Origin: an uncultured Prevotella sp.
Lineage (GTDB): Bacteria > Bacteroidota > Bacteroidia > Bacteroidales > Bacteroidaceae
Reading direction: 5' to 3'
Assembly (NCBI GenBank): GCA_900770845.1
Contig: CAAGLS010000033.1
Location: 1 to 14,864 of the forward strand
Length of the DNA: 14,864 nt
Shown: positions 7,267-11,986 of the stretch, in pieces
How the letters are laid out: each line of letters begins with the position of its first letter
How positions within the stretch are numbered: the first letter of the stretch is position 1
The notes under the pieces: model-generated
What the model was told of the DNA's origin: nothing
Seen by the model: the letters and a program-made list of their open reading frames with translations, nothing else
Databases searched by the model: none
Position numbers and translations under genes: made by a program

Positions 7267-8151
7267 TTATCTTCCCAACGTGCTGTCGGGGATAAAGACA
7301 TCGTGGTAGAGGGGACTCAAATCGATGTCATGCACCACGGGCGCCGCAACCGTGTCCCTCACAACGCCCAAGGCTTGCACCGGGTGGGGCGCAGCCGGCT
7401 TCCCCGCAACTGAATCGGCGTCGGCAACGCGAAGCGTCTCCGCCGTCCCAACGGTATCGACCAAGAGCGTGCGTGGAACCACAATGGGCTTGAGGGGTGG
7501 CATGCCCGTGAGAGGGGCAACGCGCAGGCGGGGAGCGTTGTAGGCCAGCCACAACGAGTCGAGCCAGGCCCAGTCCTCGCGCGAGGGCGGCAGCTTGGCA
7601 TGCAGGCCGTTGATCATGTTCTTCAACTGCACGATGCGGGCGGTCTCCGTGGGCAGCAGCCGCTGGAACCCGTCGAGGGCCTTGCGGAAATAGTCGTCGG
7701 CCGGTTGCCAATGTTCCTGGAAAAGATGGCAGAAGCCCAACTTGTAGAAAGTCACGGGCTCCTCATTGTTGAAGCACACCTTCAACATCCTCTCGTAGAG
7801 CGGAATGGCCTGTTGGTATTGCTGCAGATAGAAATGGCTCTCGGCATCGGCGAAGAAATACACAGCCTGCTCATGGGGCGAATACACCTGCATGTCGTCG
7901 ATGACGGAATCAAGATATTCCACAGCCTTTTGGTAGTTCCACTCGTAGAAGTAGCACACGCCCATGTATGCCTTGAAGCGTGGGTTGAGCTGGTAGCGGC
8001 TGTCCAAATTCTCAAATTGGAGCAAGGCCTCGTGATACTTCTGGCTCTGAAAGTAGTCCAAGGCCATCCCCAACCGCTCGGCATCGGTCTGCGCCCCCAC
8101 CGAAAGGGAAGCCATCAGGAATGAGACAATGACAACGAAGTATCTAAGCAT
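7267..8151 (-). CDS. Secreted tetratricopeptide-repeat protein
   Basis: This 294-residue protein has a signal peptide ending near SVGA|QT (residues 17-22) and then TPR-like helical pairs at about 25-50, 59-90, 96-127 and 134-165. Recurring features are A/G-x-C/Y-F positions and acidic-aromatic pairs (MGVCYFYEWNYQKAVEYLD, GFCHLFQEHWQPADDYF). Such repeats usually mediate protein-protein contact, here in the periplasm or at the outer membrane. Residues 205-294 form a proline- and alanine-rich, low-complexity tail with no recognised domain. The start overlaps the end of the folK-like gene by 37 nt, so it is probably translated from the same transcript. The ATG at 8151 is the only one giving a complete signal peptide. 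The partner is unknown. Confidence 0.82.
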   Translation of the reverse strand: MLRYFVVIVSFLMASLSVGAQTDAERLGMALDYFQSQKYHEALLQFENLDSRYQLNPRFKAYMGVCYFYEWNYQKAVEYLDSVIDDMQVYSPHEQAVYFFADAESHFYLQQYQQAIPLYERMLKVCFNNEEPVTFYKLGFCHLFQEHWQPADDYFRKALDGFQRLLPTETARIVQLKNMINGLHAKLPPSREDWAWLDSLWLAYNAPRLRVAPLTGMPPLKPIVVPRTLLVDTVGTAETLRVADADSVAGKPAAPHPVQALGVVRDTVAAPVVHDIDLSPLYHDVFIPDSTLGR

Positions 8152-8513
8152 TTCATAAGAGTTTTAATGTAGGGCCTCTCCCAGTCGCCGTCGTGCCTCC
8201 GCTCTCCGTCGTAGCAGAGGAGGTCGAGGTCCATGTTCACGATGTTGCGTCGGCGCAGCGCCGCACTGTCGCCGCATAGCCGCTCGATGTCCTTCAGCAG
8301 TGCCGTTGTGGCCGCTTCGTCGAGAGGCGTGAAGGCAACGGCCAGACCATTGAGGAATTTGTCTGAGACAACGCCTATGGGGTCGGTCCAAAGCGTCTCA
8401 GAGAACCACACACCAAGAAAGGCATCGCGCAGAAACTCCCGCGCCATGTCGATATGCGACTGCTGCTGATGGTTGGAACCCATTGCGATGATGATTCTTC
8501 GTGGTTCTGTCAT
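8115..8513 (-). CDS. folK: Compact HPPK (FolK)-like protein
   Basis: This 132-residue protein is similar to 6-hydroxymethyl-7,8-dihydropterin pyrophosphokinase, a folate pathway enzyme. Visible features are the N-terminal strand and glycine turn IIIAMGSN (7-14), TDPIGVVSDKFLNGLA in the pterin-binding region, and MDLDLL (94-99) with the two magnesium-binding aspartates at D95 and D97. It is shorter than the usual 155-165 residues: the segment after DLDLL that normally carries the PHxxxxxR-type residues is replaced by about 30 residues (DWERPYIKTLMKC). It may be a reduced lineage-specific form rather than a broken gene, since the frame is intact. Catalytic activity is therefore uncertain. It is the first gene of a leftward pair with the TPR protein. 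Confidence 0.72.
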   Translation of the reverse strand: MTEPRRIIIAMGSNHQQQSHIDMAREFLRDAFLGVWFSETLWTDPIGVVSDKFLNGLAVAFTPLDEAATTALLKDIERLCGDSAALRRRNIVNMDLDLLCYDGERRHDGDWERPYIKTLMKCLDTSLSLSHS

Positions 8514-8518
8514 AAAGG

Positions 8519-8526
8519 CAAAATTA
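8519..8526 (-). promoter_or_regulatory. -7 box of the folK-TPR pair
   Basis: Read leftward, the bases are TAATTTTG, a full match to TAnnTTTG. It ends only 5 nt before the ATG at 8513, so a transcript starting at the usual distance would have almost no leader. No clear -33 TTTG is seen about 20 bp upstream. Confidence 0.5.
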
Positions 8527-8552
8527 CTAATAATTATTAAAACCGCTCATTG

Positions 8553-8585
8553 TTTTGTGTTTTTTTATGATTTTATCTAACTTTG
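8553..8585 (+). promoter_or_regulatory. Promoter of the glucosaminidase gene
   Basis: TTTTG at 8553-8557 (-33) is followed after a 20-bp spacer by TAACTTTG at 8578-8585 (-7), a good fit to the Bacteroidota consensus. The expected start near 8590 leaves a short leader with AAGG at 8594-8597, 10 nt before the ATG. Confidence 0.7.
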
Positions 8586-8607
8586 TCAGTTATAAGGAAT
8601 AAAATAG

Positions 8608-9519
8608 ATGAAGAAAAAGATATTGCTGCTTCTGCTATGCTTCGTTGTTGCCGCCGCCCACGCCCAGCTGCGGCCCAACATGGCCTATCAGACCTACATC
8701 AACGAATACAAGGATTTGGCCATCGCCCAGATGAAGCGCTACCGCATTCCCGCCAGCATCACTTTGGCTCAAGGACTGTTGGAGAGCCGCGCAGGACTGA
8801 GCGAATTGGCGCGCAAGTCGAACAACCATTTCGGCATCAAATGCCATGGATGGACGGGTGCCACCGCATACGCCGACGACGACGCCTCGCAGGAGTGCTT
8901 CCGCGCCTACCCCACCGTATACGACAGCTACGAGGACCACAGCAAGTTCCTCACCCAGCAGCCACGCTACCGCTCGCTCTTCAGCCTCGCCCCCACCGAC
9001 TATAGGGGATGGGCGCGCGGACTGAAAAGCTGCGGCTACGCCACAAGCCCCACCTACGCCCAAAGCCTCATCAACATCATTGAGCTTTACGAGCTGAACC
9101 GTTTCGACAAGGCCAAAAGCTATGATGAGTTCATCGTGAACCACACATCCAAGGTGAAGAGCCAGCAGGGGCCGCTCCACCCCATCACAATCTACAACAA
9201 GAACTACTACATCATAGCCCGGCCGGGCGACACCTGGAAATCCATCGGCAAGGAGATTGGCATCTCCTGGCGCAAGATAGCAAAATACAACGAGCGCGAC
9301 AAACACGACACAATAACGCCCGGCGAGATCATCTATCTGAAGAAGAAGCGCACCAAGGCTGAGAAGCAGTTCAAGAAATACTACCACACGGTGAAGGCCG
9401 GGGAGAGCATGTACAGCATCGCCCAACTCTACGGCATCCGCCTGAAGAGCCTCTATTCCATCAACCGCCTCTCTCCCGACTTCCAAATCTATGTCGGCGC
9501 ACGGCTGAAAGTCTATTGA
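8608..9519 (+). CDS. Secreted GH73 glucosaminidase with two LysM domains
   Basis: This 303-residue peptidoglycan hydrolase is predicted to cut the glycan chain of the cell wall. The signal peptide ends near AHA|Q (residue 19/20). The GH73 (FlgJ-like, endo-β-N-acetylglucosaminidase) domain spans about 26-162, with the catalytic glutamate at E59 in QGLLESRAG. Also visible are NNHFGIKCHGW (72-82), ECFRAYPTVYDSYEDH and GYATSPTYAQSLINII. Two LysM modules, at about 200-246 and 259-303, bind glycan and hold the enzyme on peptidoglycan. The second ends exactly at the C-terminus (YVGARLKVY). It has its own promoter and faces away from the folK-like gene. An insertion sequence scar starts directly after its stop but leaves the gene intact. 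Confidence 0.93.
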   Translation: MKKKILLLLLCFVVAAAHAQLRPNMAYQTYINEYKDLAIAQMKRYRIPASITLAQGLLESRAGLSELARKSNNHFGIKCHGWTGATAYADDDASQECFRAYPTVYDSYEDHSKFLTQQPRYRSLFSLAPTDYRGWARGLKSCGYATSPTYAQSLINIIELYELNRFDKAKSYDEFIVNHTSKVKSQQGPLHPITIYNKNYYIIARPGDTWKSIGKEIGISWRKIAKYNERDKHDTITPGEIIYLKKKRTKAEKQFKKYYHTVKAGESMYSIAQLYGIRLKSLYSINRLSPDFQIYVGARLKVY

Positions 9520-9818
9520 CCCTAATCGGCTCAACCGATATTGTCCGTGGATTGAGGGTGCTAACCAAATATTCTGGCGCAACTGAAGAGATAGAAAGGC
9601 AAGCCACGCACCCCTCTAAGTTCAGATCTGAAACCTTTCATCTTTGAGTTGAGCGATTCGGCGGCAGCATTGGTTGAGTGGTTGAAGAAGTAGTTAAGCA
9701 CTTCATCTTCCTTGGATTTGAGTGTTTTCATAGCGGATATCATTTCGGGCATTCTACTGGCGGACACTTCCCTGCACCATTCACGCAGTCTTGTCCTTGC
9801 TGTATCTTTCGTGAGTTA
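9520..9818 (-). mobile_element. Remnant of an insertion sequence (3' end)
   Basis: The segment keeps the last part of a transposase gene and about 40 bases beyond its stop, up to the end of the glucosaminidase gene. A short hairpin (9525-9529 with 9535-9539) near 9520 could be part of the element's terminal inverted repeat. The other end of the element is missing: the leftward frame is fused to the truncated DUF3990 gene at about 9816-9825. The family looks like ISL3/ISAon1, which is common in Bacteroidota. Confidence 0.6.
9561..9815 (-). pseudogene. Transposase C-terminal fragment (ISL3/ISAon1-like)
   Basis: The frame is open from the stop codon at 9816-9818 down to its own TAG at 9561, giving about 84 residues without a convincing start (the only early candidate is GTG at 9767). 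The sequence matches the end of DDE transposases of the ISL3/ISAon1 type: ARTRLREWC, a helix with KSKEDEVLNYFFNHSTN, then AAAESLNSKMKGFRSEL and RGLPFYLFSCARIFG. NAAAESLNSKMK contains the last conserved acidic residue region of this family. The N-terminal helix-turn-helix, zinc-finger part and first catalytic aspartates are absent, so it cannot transpose. It lies directly behind the truncated DUF3990 gene. Confidence 0.82.
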
Positions 9819-9989
9819 CTTCAATATTGTTGGAACCCCTCCAACAAGTTCCACTCTTGCCTCTGCCAATTCTTTAGCTTGATGCAAATCAGCGGAAAGA
9901 TAAAAGCCTTGTCCAAAGTCCTTATTTGGCTTGGACATTGACAGGTCTATCTCATCAAAATCTACATTTGTTGCGTGGTAAAGTATCAT
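9816..9989 (-). pseudogene. DUF3990 protein, C-terminally truncated
   Basis: The 57-residue remnant starts MILYHATNVDFDEIDLS and continues with SKPNKDFGQGFYLSAD, the typical opening of DUF3990. As I recall, this family is grouped with ADP-ribosyltransferase-like folds; H5 of YHATN and Y30 of GFYLS would correspond to the H and Y of an H-Y-E type site. The homology runs through VGGVPTIL and then ends at a stop, where the transposase remnant begins. About two thirds of the usual ~150-170 residues, including any catalytic glutamate, are lost. The start is the ATG at 9989, which overlaps ATGA-style with the repaired end of the upstream DUF3791 frame; a longer frame upstream (to 10064) is only the overlap. 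Confidence 0.75.
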
Positions 9990-10209
9990 TGCAGTCGCCC
10001 TCCCATCCGATAGCAAAAACCGCCACGTCATTAACCATACTTTCGAATGACTGGGTATGGACATAACCGTAATGCTTGTCTATGAAGTCTATGCCTTTGT
10101 AACGGCTTAGATAGCCAAAGCTCTGCTTCATATTCAAACCGTATTTTTTGCCAAACTCATAGATGAATATCATTGTCCATTCGAGTTTCTCGTCATTACT
10201 GTATTCCAT
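9955..10209 (-). pseudogene. DUF3791 protein with probable frameshift
   Basis: The protein begins MEYSNDEKLEWTM and carries the DUF3791 signature YEFGKKYGLNMKQSFGYL, KGIDFIDKHYGYVHTQSF and VNDVAVF. As read, it then continues in the wrong frame (AIGWEGDCND...) to a stop at 9955-9957, inside the DUF3990 gene. One extra base in the A5 run at 10015-10019 would give VFCYRMGGRLQ and a TGA at 9986-9988, forming an ATGA overlap with the DUF3990 start. That ending looks like a normal family C-terminus. DUF3791 genes commonly sit directly in front of DUF3990 genes; a paired function (perhaps toxin-antitoxin-like) is inferred, not shown. The start ATG at 10209 has AAGG 5 nt upstream. It is either a decayed gene, a sequencing error in a homopolymer, or a slippage site. 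Confidence 0.72.
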
Positions 10210-10213
10210 AACC

Positions 10214-10276
10214 TTATCTTCTCTGGGCAAAACTCAAACAAGCTTGGTTTTGCACTCGCTTGCATAAGTTTTCCAT
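10214..10276 (-). CDS. 20-codon leader ORF before DUF3791
   Basis: A short frame of 20 codons (starting MENLCKRVQNQA) ends with TAA 4 nt before the DUF3791 ATG. Its start region is a duplicate of the DUF3791 start region: the 12 bases TTCCATAACCTT (read rightward) occur at both 10271-10282 and 10204-10215, so both ORFs share AAGGTTATGGAA. This could be a leader peptide that couples translation to the next gene, or a fortuitous ORF in a structured leader. I recall similar leader stretches before other Bacteroidales genes but cannot verify this. Confidence 0.35.
   Translation of the reverse strand: MENLCKRVQNQACLSFAQRR
10227..10253. repeat. Stem-loop in the DUF3791 leader
   Basis: GCAAAAC at 10227-10233 and GTTTTGC at 10247-10253 are perfect 7-bp inverted repeats around a 13-nt loop. 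The loop contains the palindrome CAAGCTTG (10239-10246). The structure lies inside the leader ORF, just before the DUF3791 start, where it could affect ribosome access. Confidence 0.45.
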
Positions 10277-10297
10277 AACCTTTTATTCTATAGATTG

Positions 10298-10305
10298 CAA
10301 ATTTA
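10298..10305 (-). promoter_or_regulatory. Candidate -7 box of the DUF3791 module
   Basis: Read leftward, the bases are TAAATTTG, matching TAnnTTTG. The leader ORF start lies 21 nt further on. No clear -33 element is seen at the expected distance. Confidence 0.45.
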
Positions 10306-10470
10306 CGACTTTCTTTTGAATATTCACTATTAATCATCAAAAAAGTGTTTTTTTGTGGGCTTACAGAAGAGATTAGAAGCCACAGGAGAATGGCGATGCG
10401 AATTGGCGGGCGTTGTTGCATGGGGCAATCACGCTCCGCTTGTCATGTCCCCATCGCGTGGCCATCTCGC

Positions 10471-10506
10471 GTGGCAACTGCCACGAACTATCGTGGCAGT
10501 TGCCAC
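10471..10506. repeat. Perfect 16-bp hairpin with nested GTGGCA/TGCCAC units
   Basis: Positions 10471-10486 are the exact reverse complement of 10491-10506, with a 4-nt ACTA loop. Each arm is itself nearly palindromic (GTGGCA-AC-TGCCAC), so it can form one long hairpin or two small ones. No T run follows, so it does not look like an intrinsic terminator. REP/BIME-like element or transposon end are the main alternatives. Confidence 0.75.
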
Positions 10507-10582
10507 AGATCATAGGTAGATGCTAAACAAAGCCCATGCGGGGACACGCAGTCCGTGACTCGAAGACGCGCGACAACAAGCA

Positions 10583-10766
10583 ATGCGCACAAACATAAGC
10601 TTCCAACCAAAAAATAAGAATCATCAACGAACAAATCGAATTGCTCGAACTGTTGCGTTGAAATGTCCGCTGAGGGCAGCGGACCTCCCGTACAGCGAAC
10701 CTCCCATCGGAGAAGAAACAACAGGCGCAGCCCTCGCATCGCTGCAAGGGTTTTACTGTTTTTTTG
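10583..10766 (+). repeat. Candidate interspersed repeat unit with an ORF-like frame
   Basis: This block carries an open frame on each strand and internal structure: an 8-bp hairpin at 10665-10684 (GTCCGCTG/CAGCGGAC, AGGG loop), two GCGRACCTCCC units, and a terminator-like end. The translated frames recall short hypothetical proteins that I believe recur in Prevotella genomes, which is more typical of a multicopy intergenic repeat than of a gene. That recollection is not proof; the protein character is poor and no start has a good context. Confidence 0.35.
10731..10766 (+). terminator. Intrinsic terminator-like hairpin
   Basis: CCCTCGCA at 10731-10738 pairs with TGCAAGGG at 10743-10750 (one C/A mismatch) around a TCGC loop. 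It is followed by TTTTACTGTTTTTTTG, a T-rich tract. No gene ends upstream on this strand, so it may end a small RNA or a repeat-encoded transcript. Confidence 0.5.
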
Positions 10767-10898
10767 TCAGAATTGAACCTTATATTCAACCGAACAAGTT
10801 CGATGGCTTTTGTTTAAGAGTACAATGCGCTGAACAGTTACACGTTTCACTGCCATGGTTAAATTATTCTAAATGCAGGAATAATCTTTTCATATCGC

Positions 10899-10929
10899 TT
10901 TGAATTGTGGAAAGTTTTTTTTTAACTTG
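10899..10929 (+). promoter_or_regulatory. Candidate promoter of the leader ORF/GLPGLI unit
   Basis: TTTG at 10899-10902 is followed after 20 bp by TAACTTG at 10923-10929, one T short of the consensus TAnnTTTG. Transcription would start near 10934, ahead of the strong ribosome-binding sequence at 10954. The leader to the GLPGLI start would be about 165 nt. Confidence 0.45.
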
Positions 10930-10969
10930 CGCCAAAACAACTATATATATTCAAGAAAGGAGGTGGCGA

Positions 10970-10999
10970 TTGAAGAAAATCACCAGTTTATCAGTTTAA
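10970..10999 (+). CDS. Nine-codon leader ORF with a perfect Shine-Dalgarno
   Basis: A TTG start at 10970 begins a nine-codon frame (MKKITSLSV) that stops at 10997-10999. It is preceded by AGAAAGGAGGTG at 10954-10965, a 12-nt perfect complement to the usual bacterial 16S rRNA 3' end, with 6 nt between GGAGG and the TTG. Most Bacteroidota genes lack such a sequence, because their ribosomes mask the anti-SD. A 6-bp-based hairpin (10999-11023) begins at the last base of the stop codon. It may be a regulatory leader peptide, or the decayed start of a lost gene; the start codon is weak and no homologue is known to me. Confidence 0.4.
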   Translation: MKKITSLSV

Positions 11000-11023
11000 C
11001 TCAACCCTCGTGAAGGCTTGAGT
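10999..11023 (+). promoter_or_regulatory. Hairpin directly after the leader ORF
   Basis: ACTCAA at 10999-11004 pairs with TTGAGT at 11018-11023, and after one C/C mismatch CCT (11006-11008) pairs with AGG (11014-11016) around CGTGA. It begins at the last base of the leader ORF stop codon, so a ribosome at that stop would melt or cover it. No T run follows, so control of the downstream gene by translation or RNA stability is more likely than termination. Tentative. Confidence 0.35.
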
Positions 11024-11100
11024 AGGATTAGTGAGCCTATATTGGCCAAAGTCCGTCCGTAAATTCATTTTGTTTATTAGCTCAATAATTTGTCATTCGT

Positions 11101-11982
11101 ATGAAAAGGTATTATTTTATCTTCAGCCTCTTGCTGTGCTGCGTTTTGGCGCATGGGCAAGACATCACCTTAGGCGGGAACATATCGGTGGAGTTTGTTC
11201 CCAAGAAAGTGTACGACTTCGCCACCGTTTCCGTCTACTATGACTATACGCAATCCGTATTCCCGGGCGGCAAGGAGAAGAGGTATGGGGAGACGGTTCT
11301 GCTGATAGGGCCACAATATTGGGGATTTATGGATTGGAACTCCTACAAGTCTGACTCTCTCCAAGACGCTTACGCGGCAAAGGGACTGCCAAGCTCGGAC
11401 TTGATAGAGACCCTTTCACGCGAAAAGAAGGAAAAGGGAGAAAGAGCCGGCTACCTCTACCCCATGGTGGCCAACCGCAGCGACGGAACCTGCACCATTC
11501 AGATGCGTGCCACCTCGTTCACGCCCTCCTACCAATATGAGGAGCCCCTGCCCGAAATGGCATGGCAGTTGGAGAACGACTCGTGCAAAATCAAGAACTT
11601 GGACTGCGCCAAGGCTACATGCAAGTTCAGGGGCAGGAGCTGGACTGCCTGGTATACCGAGCAATACGACATACCCTTTGGCCCCTATCTGTTTGGCGGA
11701 CTGCCCGGGCTAATCGTGATGTTGGAAGACAGCATCGGCGACTATTCGTTCAAGTTGAGTGGCATACAGGCGACACCCAACGGACGACCAATCTATCTCC
11801 GCAACAAGAAGAACTTGGTGATCTACACCACACGCGAGAAAGCCATGCAAGGCGTGAAAAACGAGTGCGGCGATGTGTCGAAAGCCCTCTTGGCCCGCTC
11901 GCCCTCCATGGCCCGCCAGCATAATGGAGCATTGCTCAACACAAAGAAAAGTGTGCCGTACAACCCCTTAGAATTAGAATAA
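11101..11982 (+). CDS. GLPGLI-family exported protein
   Basis: This 293-residue protein has a signal peptide ending near AHG|QD (residue 19/20). It has the Bacteroidota GLPGLI signature FGPYLFGGLPGLIVMLEDS, with GLPGLI at about 200-205, preceded by AWYTEQYDIPFGPY as in TIGR01200. The family's function is not known; it is probably periplasmic or outer-membrane attached. In this phylum such genes often lie beside TonB-receptor-like barrel genes, exactly as here: the barrel gene follows after 4 nt, so the two are very likely co-transcribed and may act together in uptake or assembly at the outer membrane. The ATG at 11101 gives the signal peptide (MKRYYFIFSLLL); no Shine-Dalgarno sequence precedes it. 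Confidence 0.88.
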   Translation: MKRYYFIFSLLLCCVLAHGQDITLGGNISVEFVPKKVYDFATVSVYYDYTQSVFPGGKEKRYGETVLLIGPQYWGFMDWNSYKSDSLQDAYAAKGLPSSDLIETLSREKKEKGERAGYLYPMVANRSDGTCTIQMRATSFTPSYQYEEPLPEMAWQLENDSCKIKNLDCAKATCKFRGRSWTAWYTEQYDIPFGPYLFGGLPGLIVMLEDSIGDYSFKLSGIQATPNGRPIYLRNKKNLVIYTTREKAMQGVKNECGDVSKALLARSPSMARQHNGALLNTKKSVPYNPLELE

Positions 11983-11986
11983 GCCC

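Larger units (their letters stand above)
10310..10900. other. Long intergenic stretch rich in repeats, no gene supported
   Basis: Nearly 600 bases between the DUF3791 module and the next promoter contain no frame with recognisable protein character. They contain a tandem TCGCGTGGC pair (10454-10462, 10467-10475), a perfect hairpin (10471-10506), an 8-bp hairpin (10665-10684), tandem GCGRACCTCCC units (10679 and 10695) and a terminator-like hairpin (10731-10766). Frames exist on both strands over 10523-10903, but they overlap each other and look like the translation of an interspersed repeat. Confidence 0.6.

Noticed and set aside
9990..10064. N-terminal extension of DUF3990 to 10064
   Set aside because: It is just the overlap with DUF3791; the family start MILYH lies at 9989.
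10170..10421. Leftward 83-codon frame over the DUF3791 leader
   Set aside because: It overlaps the start of DUF3791, covers repeats and inverted repeats, and resembles no protein family.
10523..10903. Frames on both strands between 10523 and 10903 as protein genes
   Set aside because: They overlap head to head and carry repeat structure; a repeat or small RNA is more likely.
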